Source of the DNA: Bifidobacterium imperatoris | GTDB taxonomy: Bacteria; Actinomycetota; Actinomycetes; Actinomycetales; Bifidobacteriaceae | DNA: 52,840 nt | Assembly: GCF_002860405.1 (NCBI RefSeq) | Contig: NZ_NMWV01000004.1 | Coordinates: 1 to 52,840 of the forward strand | Reading direction: 5' to 3' | Shown: piece after piece, positions 16,332 through 29,660 of the stretch | How the letters are laid out: the number at the start of each line of letters is the position of its first letter | Numbering within the stretch: the first letter of the stretch is position 1 | Position numbers and translations under genes: made by a program | The notes under the pieces: model-generated | What the model saw: the letters and a program-made list of their open reading frames with translations, nothing else | The model's database searches: none | Told to the model about the DNA's origin: nothing

Positions 16332-18374
16332 ATGACGAATCCTCGTCCGGCGCGCATCGCAGCATCGTCGCAGCATCATTCCGACAGCAACCCTAAGAGC
16401 ATCGGCATGAATCCAGCGGATTCCCACATCAATAGCAGCCCCAAGCCGGCCAGCACCCATTTCACCGCCATCGATGGCCTGCGAGCATTGGCCATCCTCG
16501 GCGTGGTCGACTACCACACTCGCCCCTCGCTATTACAGGGCGGATTCCTTGGCGTCACCATCTTCTTCGTCATCAGCGGTTTCCTCATCACCCGCAGCAT
16601 TACCGGCGAGCTCAGCCGCACCGGCAGCATCTCCTATGGCACGTACCTAGCCAAGCGACTGAAGCGACTCGTGCCGCCAGCAGTCGTCATTATTGCACTC
16701 ACCGCTCTAGCCGCATATCTCACGTCGCCGAGCCTCCTGCCCAAAGTTCAAGCCGACGCACTGCCGTCACTGTTCTTCGTCAGCAACTGGGTGAATATCT
16801 TCCGGCATGTTTCCTATTTCGCGGCCGCCGGCTTGCCTTCGCCGCTGACCCATCTGTGGTTCCTCGGCGTACTGATGCAGTTCTATCTACTGTGGCCATT
16901 GGTATTGTTGGCGCTTCACCGTGCCAAACTGTCACGCAAAGCGCAGCTTGGCATCATCGCCGCGCTTATACTCGCCTCCACGCTCGCTATGGCATTCCTC
17001 TTCGATCCGAATGCCACGGGCAGCCGTTCATACTATGGCTTGGATACTCGTGCCGCAGAGCTGCTGGCCGGCGCACTCTTAGCACTGCTCATCACCGGCA
17101 ATCAGCAAGCGGCGTCAGACAGTTCCCAGCCTCACCATCTCAACTTCGGCGATGCGCTGGCACTAGTGCCTTTGATGCTGCTGATTGTGGCCTTTGTCGC
17201 TGCCAAATCAAGTTGGACTGTGCTCTACCGCGGCGGCTACCTGATTGTGGCGCTACTCACCGCGCTACTGCTGGCAGCGGCCATCGTGCCCGGCAATATG
17301 GTGGGCCAAGCACTCTCCGCGCGCCCGCTCAGGTACATCGGCTCGCGTTCGTTCTCGCTGTACCTAGTGCATTATCCGCTGCTGGAGATGATGAATCCGG
17401 CCACGCGCACTACCAAACTGGCATGGTGGGAGTGGATTGTGCAGGCCATCGTACTGTGGATTGCCACGGAAGTGTTCTATCAGCTAATTGAGCGCACGAT
17501 TCGCTTGGGTGCCACAGCTGCGCAAATCAAGTACCGGCACCGCGCTCAGGCCAAGCATAATGCGCGCGCTATCGCTCTTCGTGTGCTGCAACTTTGCCGT
17601 CGAATCATTATCGTGCTGTGCGCGGTCGGCACTGTGCTGCTGTGTGTATTACCGCTTGACTGGGGTGCGATTGCACAGGCTCGATCCGTGCAGCTGCGTC
17701 CGGTAACCGCCAAAGTCGAGGCAACGCCAGCGCAAACCAAGTCGGCGCCAAAGCCAGCGCAGCAGTCAGATGAATCCGCGCAACAAGCCGACCAACAAAC
17801 CCAAGATGCCAACAAGCTGGTACCAGTGGCCGAAAAAGTACCGAATAATTTGGATACTTCCGGCTGGACCTACGACGCATCCACCGGTGTATGCAGTGCG
17901 GATCCGCTGATTATCAGCGATTCTGTGGAGATGGGCGCACAGCGCGTGCTAGTGAACACTATGCCGAACGCCATTCAGGACAATGAAATCGGCCGTAGTT
18001 TGGTTGCCTTCCCGTCCACCTACCAGCAGCATCTGGCGGCCGGCGACGATAAGCGCGTGGTGATTGCGGCACTGGGCACCAATAGCGCCGGAGCGAATCC
18101 GGAACAGTCATTTGAGGATGCAGTGACCGCGGTGAATGGCAAAGCCTTGTATTTCATTACGATTCGCAACCCCGCGATGGATGCCGAGGGCGTGAATGCA
18201 GCCATGCGTGCGGTGGCCGCTCGACATAAGAATGTGGGCATCATGGATTGGTATGGGCTGAGCGAGGGGCATAGCGAGTACTTCTATGATGACGGCGTGC
18301 ATCTGACCATCGGTGAGGGATTGGGGCGTGAGGCCTATTCGCATATGGTCATTCAGGCTTTGTGCGGCCAGTGA
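16332..18374 (+). CDS. OatA/OafA-type acyltransferase with C-terminal SGNH-like domain
   Basis: Membrane acyltransferase, about 680 residues. It probably O-acetylates peptidoglycan or a surface glycan. Residues 45-400 are the acyltransferase-3 domain with about ten membrane segments; the conserved His is H62 in VVDYHTR. A Gln/Ala/Lys-rich linker follows. The outside SGNH-like domain has the D654-x-x-H657 of block V (DDGVH), while block I reads ISDSVEMG rather than GDS. The frame runs back through tRNA-Ala, so ATG 16332 is taken as start although its ribosome-binding site is poor. TACAAT at 16282-16287 is a possible -10. The acceptor is unproven. Confidence 0.82.
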   Translation: MTNPRPARIAASSQHHSDSNPKSIGMNPADSHINSSPKPASTHFTAIDGLRALAILGVVDYHTRPSLLQGGFLGVTIFFVISGFLITRSITGELSRTGSISYGTYLAKRLKRLVPPAVVIIALTALAAYLTSPSLLPKVQADALPSLFFVSNWVNIFRHVSYFAAAGLPSPLTHLWFLGVLMQFYLLWPLVLLALHRAKLSRKAQLGIIAALILASTLAMAFLFDPNATGSRSYYGLDTRAAELLAGALLALLITGNQQAASDSSQPHHLNFGDALALVPLMLLIVAFVAAKSSWTVLYRGGYLIVALLTALLLAAAIVPGNMVGQALSARPLRYIGSRSFSLYLVHYPLLEMMNPATRTTKLAWWEWIVQAIVLWIATEVFYQLIERTIRLGATAAQIKYRHRAQAKHNARAIALRVLQLCRRIIIVLCAVGTVLLCVLPLDWGAIAQARSVQLRPVTAKVEATPAQTKSAPKPAQQSDESAQQADQQTQDANKLVPVAEKVPNNLDTSGWTYDASTGVCSADPLIISDSVEMGAQRVLVNTMPNAIQDNEIGRSLVAFPSTYQQHLAAGDDKRVVIAALGTNSAGANPEQSFEDAVTAVNGKALYFITIRNPAMDAEGVNAAMRAVAARHKNVGIMDWYGLSEGHSEYFYDDGVHLTIGEGLGREAYSHMVIQALCGQ

Positions 18375-18389
18375 TTTCCTCAGCAAACA

Positions 18390-18418
18390 CCCTCTTTTGA
18401 CACAGCGTCAAAAGAGGG
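18390..18418 (+). terminator. hairpin after the acyltransferase gene
   Basis: CCCTCTTTTGAC (18390-18401) pairs perfectly with GTCAAAAGAGGG (18407-18418). It overlaps the promoter of the next gene. Confidence 0.7.
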
Positions 18419-18426
18419 TTTACAAT
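18397..18426 (+). promoter_or_regulatory. strong promoter of the membrane-protein gene at 18585
   Basis: Consensus TTGACA at 18397-18402, 18-bp spacer, TACAAT at 18421-18426. Transcription would start near 18433, giving a leader of about 150 bases. The -35 box lies inside the terminator hairpin of the previous gene. Confidence 0.7.
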
Positions 18427-18456
18427 ATGCTGCGAGAGAAATTGACGCTTCGTCAA
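18397..18456. promoter_or_regulatory. pair of TTGAC-N5-GTCAA dyads flanking the start of transcription
   Basis: TTGAC-ACAGC-GTCAA at 18397-18411 and TTGAC-GCTTC-GTCAA at 18442-18456 have identical arms and spacing, with centres 45 bases apart. One covers the -35 box; the other follows the predicted start site. This is the arrangement of a repressor's operator pair. The protein that binds is not known. Confidence 0.5.
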
Positions 18457-18584
18457 CAATGCTCGTTCCGCAATGATTGCAGGACACAGCACCTCGAGCC
18501 AAGCGCCAACAGCCCAGGCCCCGGCATCCAACGAGGGATGACGAGCACAGGGCACAGCAACTAGGACACTCGGAAAGGACCGTT

Positions 18585-19559
18585 ATGCTGTTTCAGGTCT
18601 ACGGCGACAATGCCGTCTATCAATGGATTGGATGGATTCTCGTCTTCTGCTGCCTTATCGGCGCCAACGAGCTCGCTCGTCGCACCAAAACTGGTGGCGT
18701 GGTGGCGTTCCTCGTCATTCCCGCAATCCTGACCGTCTACTTCATTACCATCTACACGGCCGCCGCTATGGGTGCTGAGTGGGCTCTGAACAACCCCACC
18801 TACGTGCACATGACGAGCTGGTTCCATTACGCCAAGCTGTACGCGGCCACCATCGGCTGCATCGGCTTCATGGCCCTCAAATACAAGTGGGGCTCCATCG
18901 GCAAATCGCACTGGTTCAAGTGCTTCCCGTTCGTCATCGTGGCCATCAACATCCTGATCGCCGTGGTCTCCGACTTTGAATCCGCCATCCGCGGCTGGGG
19001 CGGCACCTGGGTTTCCACCGAAGGCGTGACCCTGTACGGTGGCTGGCACAACGTGTTCAACGGCTTGGCCGGCATCCTCAACATTTTCTGCATGACCGGC
19101 TGGTTCGGCATCTACGCTTCCAAGAAGAAGGACGATATGCTCTGGCCGGACATGACTTGGGTGTTCATCGTGGCCTACGACCTGTGGAACTTCTGCTACA
19201 CCTACAACTGCCTGCCCACCCACTCCTGGTACTGCGGCCTCGCACTGCTGCTCGCTCCAACCGTGGCCAACTTCTTCTGGAACAAGGGTGGCTGGATTCA
19301 GAACCGCGCCTTTACGCTGGCCATCTGGTGCATGTTCGCCCAGGTGTTCCCGATGTTCCAGGATTACTCCGTGTTCTCCACCCAGTCCGTGAACAACCCG
19401 AACGTGAACCTCGTGGTTTCGCTGATCGCACTCGTGGCCAACGTGCTGGCTTTGGGCTACATCCTCATCCGCGCCAAGAAGCAGGGCATCAACCCGTGGA
19501 TGCAGGAAGCCTTCAAGGGCACCAAGGACTTCGAACAGGCCATCGCCCGCGCTGCGTGA
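18585..19559 (+). CDS. multi-pass membrane protein of unknown function (probably DUF5692)
   Basis: 324 residues with about eight or nine hydrophobic segments (roughly 10-27, 37-58, 82-100, 112-128, 158-176, 190-210, 215-232, 240-258 and 276-296). It is rich in Trp, Tyr and Cys: LWPDMTWVFIVAYDLWNFCYTYN holds a dense aromatic run with polar residues inside the membrane. I recall this as DUF5692, unverified. GGAAAGGA at 18572-18579 fixes the ATG at 18585. Strongly biased codons and a consensus promoter suggest high expression. It precedes gdhA, separated by terminators, so a nitrogen or energy link is only guesswork. No transport motif is recognised. Confidence 0.8.
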   Translation: MLFQVYGDNAVYQWIGWILVFCCLIGANELARRTKTGGVVAFLVIPAILTVYFITIYTAAAMGAEWALNNPTYVHMTSWFHYAKLYAATIGCIGFMALKYKWGSIGKSHWFKCFPFVIVAINILIAVVSDFESAIRGWGGTWVSTEGVTLYGGWHNVFNGLAGILNIFCMTGWFGIYASKKKDDMLWPDMTWVFIVAYDLWNFCYTYNCLPTHSWYCGLALLLAPTVANFFWNKGGWIQNRAFTLAIWCMFAQVFPMFQDYSVFSTQSVNNPNVNLVVSLIALVANVLALGYILIRAKKQGINPWMQEAFKGTKDFEQAIARAA

Positions 19560-19595
19560 TTGCTACATAATTGCTGCATAAACGCTACATAACAT

Positions 19596-19640
19596 ATGCG
19601 CTGACGTCTCATTCGTGGGACATCAGCGCATTTTCATTTG
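19596..19640 (+). terminator. terminator after the DUF5692-like gene
   Basis: A 16-bp stem (19596-19611 with 19616-19631) closed by a TTCG loop, with one mismatch and one G/U pair; TTTTCATTT follows. Confidence 0.8.
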
Positions 19641-19875
19641 ATTTGCGATGTTGTACTGCTGTGCCGTGGTACAACATCGTAGAACCTTGTGATTCCCTGC
19701 ATTGCGGCAAGGAAAATGGCTTATCATCGTCGCTTGGGAACATGCGTACCGAACAACGAATGGTACGATCCCGCATTTTCACCCATTGCGCAATTTCGTA
19801 CCATACATCCTTTGGCGATCACCCACCACAAGCCCCCTGCGGTGTCCACCTAGTGAGGAATCTCGCAGGCACCTC
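19641..19875. promoter_or_regulatory. gene-free, dyad-rich region upstream of gdhA
   Basis: This is most of the 391-base gap (19560-19950). It holds CGATGTTGTAC (19646-19656) paired with GTACAACATCG (19669-19679), then ATGGTACGA (19760-19768) paired with TCGTACCAT (19796-19804). Nested inside the second pair is the perfect palindrome ATTGCGCAAT (19785-19794). No coding sequence is evident. Possible operators for nitrogen control; none matches a regulator site I recognise. Confidence 0.45.
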
Positions 19876-19905
19876 TTGAGCGTTTCCAGAGTTCACGCCT
19901 ACAAT
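19876..19905 (+). promoter_or_regulatory. gdhA promoter
   Basis: TTGAGC at 19876-19881, 18-bp spacer, TACAAT at 19900-19905, about 45 bases upstream of the start codon. AAAGGGGAG at 19936-19944 is the ribosome-binding site. Confidence 0.6.
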
Positions 19906-19926
19906 CGGAAGCGTCTTATTTGATAG

Positions 19927-21297
<1,371 letters not shown>

Positions 21298-21333
21298 ATC
21301 TGGGTTGTAACCCTCAGAGCTAAGTACAACAAG

Positions 21334-21378
21334 AAAACCGGTGTTTGGAGCGAATATGTGCTCCAAACACCGGTTTTT
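21334..21378. terminator. bidirectional terminator between gdhA and the pectinesterase gene
   Basis: AAAACCGGTGTTTGGAGC (21334-21351) pairs perfectly with GCTCCAAACACCGGTTTT (21360-21377), with A-runs and T-runs on the two sides. The flanking genes converge on it. Confidence 0.92.
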
Positions 21379-21405
21379 CATTGTGCTCAAGCAATCATCT
21401 AAGCG

Positions 21406-23715
21406 CTACTGCCGCTTATGACGCACAACAACCAAAACAACGCCGGCTGCCACCAGCAGCAGCACAACCACAGCGATAGCGGCTACGGATGAACCAGTGT
21501 TGGCAATCTGCTTGGCCTTAGGGCGATGACGGGAAACAGTGCCCGCCTGGCTATCAGTACCTGGCTGTGAAGCCGTGGTGTCAGTGCCGGTTGAGTACTT
21601 CTGATCGAACGCAAACGGCCATGCGCCATCAGGTGCAGCCCACTGACCAGCTTCCGTACCAAAGCCCATGTCAGCAAGCAGTTCCGCACGCTTGGCCTGT
21701 ACTTGGGCCGCATCCAAAGCTTCCATCTTGCCGAGCACAATCTTCGAATAATCGGCGGGATTCAGCAGCGCTCCGGACTCGTCATGGCTAGCGTATTCAG
21801 CAAAGCGCACATCAGGGTGGAAGGTCACGTCCACGCTCTTGCCACTCTTATCCTTGCCGGTCCACACATTCCAACGGTCCTTGATGACCTTGCTGGAAAT
21901 AGTGCTGTCGAGGTACGTCACAGCGGACGAAATATCCGCATATGTATCGTTCTTCGCATTCAAATTCACATCGGTCACGTAGCTGCTGCCGTCAGCCGTG
22001 CGCACCTGCGAATACTTCGCAAATGTCTGCCACGGGCGACCCAGCGAAAGCTTCGCATTATCACCGTAAGCATCGGAAACGGTCAGGCGGCAGCGGTCAA
22101 TCACCAGACCAACGCCGGACTTCTTCGTATTGGCAGCGGTGAAATAACCGTTGTTCTTGCCGGGGAACGCGGCCATATGCAGTTCAGTGCCGGTGAAGTA
22201 TGCATTCGCGTCGCCGAACACGAAGTCCACCGTGCCTTCAATGTATCCGCCATCCACGTATACGCGATTGCCGGCCCCCTGCACGTACAACGTGTCCTGA
22301 CGGCCGATAATGCGGCTGTTCTTGAGGTATACCTTGTCTGCCTGAGTGTTCAGGGCAACGGCTGGAGTCTGCTGGCCTTCAGCGGTGTGATCCACCACGT
22401 TGTAATCATTTTGGAAGGTGATGCCGTAGGCTGCGAAACCGGTAGCACCCGCGCCAATGGTCACAGTGGCGCACTTATTGGTGCCCAGATCGAATGCATC
22501 CTGCGGCACGAAGTTGCCCGCAGCATCGAATGTGTTGGAGGAATAGTAGCTGGCGCGAATCGTCACCGCGCGCTTGGCAGTCACGTCAGCGTTGGCAAAG
22601 GTGACGCCCGGCTTGGTTACCGTCACCTTTTCGCGGTAATCTCCAGGAGCGATTTTCAGCACCAGTCGATTGGTCTCGGAAGAATCATTCGCGTCCAATG
22701 CAGCCTGAATGCTCTGGTACTGCTCGTTCGGACCAACGGTGACGATATGGCTGGCAACAGCGGGGGAGTCGGCAGCATAATCGATGGCGATGCCGGTCAG
22801 GTAGAGGCTACCGGCACCTGCAACGGTAAGTGGCACATAACGCGTGGAGTCGGTACTGACCACGCTTGCGGCACCGGTGGCAATATCCGCATCATTGAGC
22901 TTGAGCGTGGCCCCATATGCCTGGCCCTGCACGGTGATGCTGGCACCGCCTTCGGCTTGGGCGACAGGAATGTACAGAATAGTTCCGGCGTTTACCTGAG
23001 TATCACTACCGCCGCTGGCTGCTGTGGTACGCGGGCTGAACTTGGCACCTTGTACTCGAGCATCAATGGCGATGCCGTGGTAGTCGGCAGTGCCACCTTG
23101 CACAGTTGGTCGATCGGTTGCAGCTTCGGTGAAATCCCAGCTGGTATCTGTAGCCGACACGGCAGCAGGGGTACCGGGGAACGCTGGTTCCGGCTTCTGT
23201 TCGGCAAGAACGATGCTGTTGAGGTACGACGAAGGAGCTGTAAATGTGATGTTGACGGTAACGTCAGTATCCGATGCGGGCACGGTGATGACATTGTCTT
23301 TTACCTCGCCCGCAGATGCAGTGACCGCAGTGGTGCCGCCTGAAAGCGACAGGGTGATGGTCGCTGGATTGGTATGAGCCGGTACCGGGACGCCAATGAT
23401 GGTTCCCGCGTTGATTTGGGTGTCGTTGGTGCGCGGTGCGAATTTGGCTCCGACTGCAGTGGCGTCAATGGTTAGGCCATCGAAAGTTTGCGATGCACCT
23501 TGCACTGTGCCCAATGCGGCAAGAGCGGCATTGGTTGATGCATCCAAAGACCAGGTATGGTCGATAGCTGATGCAGCAGTAGTATTTACTGAGCTTGATG
23601 ATTGCGATGCAGTTGGATTGCTAACTTCTGTAGCTGATGCGGTGGCCGCGGCCCCGCCGAATATCATGCCGGCAGCCAGTAGTATGCCAGCAGCGCGAAG
23701 AATGGTTTTCTTCAT
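21406..23715 (-). CDS. cell-wall-anchored pectinesterase (CE8)
   Basis: Removes methyl esters from pectin outside the cell. 769 residues. A signal peptide (MKKTILRAAGILLAAGMIF, cleavage after ASA) starts it. Two similar modules follow (HTWSLDAS...APRTNDTQINAG and TSWDFTEA...SPRTTAASGGSDTQVNAG), probably carbohydrate-binding. The CE8 beta-helix from about residue 315 holds D474 (GRQDTLY), D497 (TVDFVFG) and R560 (LGRPW). The C-terminus has a sortase-type IANTG motif, a hydrophobic segment and RHKRQ. ATG 23715 is chosen over the upstream frame because the signal peptide starts there. Two dyads lie upstream. Confidence 0.88.
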   Translation of the reverse strand: MKKTILRAAGILLAAGMIFGGAAATASATEVSNPTASQSSSSVNTTAASAIDHTWSLDASTNAALAALGTVQGASQTFDGLTIDATAVGAKFAPRTNDTQINAGTIIGVPVPAHTNPATITLSLSGGTTAVTASAGEVKDNVITVPASDTDVTVNITFTAPSSYLNSIVLAEQKPEPAFPGTPAAVSATDTSWDFTEAATDRPTVQGGTADYHGIAIDARVQGAKFSPRTTAASGGSDTQVNAGTILYIPVAQAEGGASITVQGQAYGATLKLNDADIATGAASVVSTDSTRYVPLTVAGAGSLYLTGIAIDYAADSPAVASHIVTVGPNEQYQSIQAALDANDSSETNRLVLKIAPGDYREKVTVTKPGVTFANADVTAKRAVTIRASYYSSNTFDAAGNFVPQDAFDLGTNKCATVTIGAGATGFAAYGITFQNDYNVVDHTAEGQQTPAVALNTQADKVYLKNSRIIGRQDTLYVQGAGNRVYVDGGYIEGTVDFVFGDANAYFTGTELHMAAFPGKNNGYFTAANTKKSGVGLVIDRCRLTVSDAYGDNAKLSLGRPWQTFAKYSQVRTADGSSYVTDVNLNAKNDTYADISSAVTYLDSTISSKVIKDRWNVWTGKDKSGKSVDVTFHPDVRFAEYASHDESGALLNPADYSKIVLGKMEALDAAQVQAKRAELLADMGFGTEAGQWAAPDGAWPFAFDQKYSTGTDTTASQPGTDSQAGTVSRHRPKAKQIANTGSSVAAIAVVVLLLVAAGVVLVVVRHKRQ

Positions 23716-23822
23716 GGGAATCTCTCTTATGCTGTGAATTGGATGTAGCACAGTGGATAACAGGGAGAAATCCCAATACACCACAACCTGAGCAAATCCC
23801 CCTGCCTATGCTCGCGCTCAAC

Positions 23823-23885
23823 ATAGCACTGGAGAAAGTGCTATCGGAACCCCCGAACCGCATTCAGAAAAAGGGTGCACCCTTT
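23823..23885. promoter_or_regulatory. two dyads upstream of the pectinesterase gene
   Basis: AAAGGGTGCACCCTTT at 23870-23885 is a perfect 16-bp palindrome. ATAGCACT-GGAGAA-AGTGCTAT at 23823-23844 is a second dyad. They sit 110-170 bases before the start codon. The first is also followed by a T-run on the minus strand, so it could instead be a second lacZ terminator. Confidence 0.4.
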
Positions 23886-23930
23886 GTGACCAAATGTACA
23901 TATGGCAGTACATATCGGTTATGCGCGCAA

Positions 23931-23964
23931 CAAAAATGCCTGCAACCAAGATGGCAGCAGGCAT
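23931..23964 (-). terminator. terminator of the beta-galactosidase gene
   Basis: On the minus strand ATGCCTGC and GCAGGCAT (23957-23964 and 23936-23943) form an 8-bp stem followed by TTTTTG, 23 bases after the lacZ stop. Confidence 0.7.
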
Positions 23965-23986
23965 TCTGTACTTAATTGTGATGATC

Positions 23987-28372
<4,386 letters not shown>

Positions 28373-28410
28373 TATATCGCCATCAATGCCTTTTGTTCAC
28401 ACATCTTGCC

Positions 28411-28422
28411 GTAACCGGTTAC
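28411..28422. promoter_or_regulatory. LacI-type operator upstream of the 28471 regulator
   Basis: GTAACCGGTTAC is a perfect 12-bp palindrome with the central CG of LacI-family sites, 48 bases before the start codon. A near copy (GTAACCGGTCAC) lies at 34035-34046. Confidence 0.6.
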
Positions 28423-28470
28423 CATTATGTACTGCAATGAAGCAATTCACTAAGGAAAGCGGATATCCAC

Positions 28471-29502
28471 ATGTCTCGCACAGCAATAGCGACCAAAAAA
28501 GTGACCATTAGAGATGTGGCCCGCTTAGCCGAAGTGTCCTACGGCACTGTTTCCAGATACCTTAACGGCAATGAGCATGTTTCCACCGATGCCGCGCGCC
28601 GCATCGCCAAGGCCATCGAAGAATCTCATTACACGCCGAACAAAGCGGCTCGCTCACTGGCTCAGCAGCGTACCTCAACTGTTGCCTTCATCGTGCAGGT
28701 CGAATCCATAGCCACCCTGCTGCAAGCAAGTACTGCCGCCGCTATGGCGGAAGCCAATCAAACCTTGGGCGATGCCGGCTATCAGATGGTCACGCTCATC
28801 GCCAATTCCGAGGATTCCACACAGCGCATAGCACAGCTGGTACAAAGCGACTTCGCCGATGGGTATCTGTTGTTCTCCTTAAGTGAGGATGATTCGCTGA
28901 TCAATATTTTCCGCACTGCGCATCGTCCGGTGGTATTGTCCGAAGCCAGCGATCGCAGTACCGCAGTTTCCTACCCAGCCGTGGATTTCGCTAACGCCGA
29001 CGGTCAGTGCAGTATTACCCGGTATTTGCTGGACCAAGGGAAAATCAGGCTGGCCTATGTGTGCGGGCCTGGTTACTCGCCATCGTCAAGCAAGCGACTG
29101 CACGGCTTCAAACAAGCTATGGGAGCATATTTCGATGACAGTCATGTGTATTACGCCGACGATTGGGAAATCGCCAGCGGTGAGATGGCGGCAGTTGAAT
29201 TCCAGCCGATGCTTCATGACCTCGACGGTATCGTATGCGCCAACGACAATATCGCCATTGGCGTGATTAATCAGCTGCGTCGATTCGGCTATCGGGTGCC
29301 CGAAGATATTGCGGTCACTGGTTTTGATGATTCCCCGATTGCCACGATGATGGATCCAAAGCTCACTACAGTGCGACAGGATTCGTGGCTGCATGGCCGT
29401 GTGATGTCGCAGCTGTTGCTCCGTATGCTGCACGGCGAGGTAGTGGATCATCAAACCGTCAAACTACTGCCCACCGAGATTGTGACTCGGCAGTCAGCGT
29501 AG
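28471..29502 (+). CDS. LacI-family transcriptional regulator
   Basis: Sugar-responsive regulator, 343 residues. A basic nine-residue tail precedes the HTH TIRDVARLAEVSYGTVSRYLNG; the hinge helix region is NKAARSLAQQRTSTVAFIV. The effector domain ends with AVTGFDDSPIATMMDPKLTTVRQD. TAAGGAAAG about 12 bases upstream supports the ATG at 28471. The palindrome GTAACCGGTTAC lies before it, and a near copy lies before the large surface-protein gene, which converges on this gene. That makes the surface gene a plausible target (inference). Confidence 0.87.
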   Translation: MSRTAIATKKVTIRDVARLAEVSYGTVSRYLNGNEHVSTDAARRIAKAIEESHYTPNKAARSLAQQRTSTVAFIVQVESIATLLQASTAAAMAEANQTLGDAGYQMVTLIANSEDSTQRIAQLVQSDFADGYLLFSLSEDDSLINIFRTAHRPVVLSEASDRSTAVSYPAVDFANADGQCSITRYLLDQGKIRLAYVCGPGYSPSSSKRLHGFKQAMGAYFDDSHVYYADDWEIASGEMAAVEFQPMLHDLDGIVCANDNIAIGVINQLRRFGYRVPEDIAVTGFDDSPIATMMDPKLTTVRQDSWLHGRVMSQLLLRMLHGEVVDHQTVKLLPTEIVTRQSA

Positions 29503-29518
29503 GTTTGCCGCGCTGATT

Positions 29519-29634
29519 CGTTTGTATGTTCACGCAATCCACGACCCCTGCGCGAACTTACAAACGATTTGCACGACAAAAGCCTTTGTATGTTCGCGCA
29601 CCATACGTGACTTGCGCGAACACACAAAGGCTTT
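29519..29634. repeat. two tandem related inverted repeats between converging genes
   Basis: Unit 1 pairs 29519-29536 (CGTTTGTATGTTCACGCA) with 29549-29566, with two mismatches. Unit 2 pairs 29579-29600 with 29613-29634, with one mismatch; its core is CTTTGTATGTTCGCGCA. Both share TTTGTATGTTC-CGCA. They can end transcription from both sides and look like a duplicated element. Confidence 0.7.
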
Positions 29635-29660
29635 CCGGCCAAACAGCCGTTCGTCAATGA

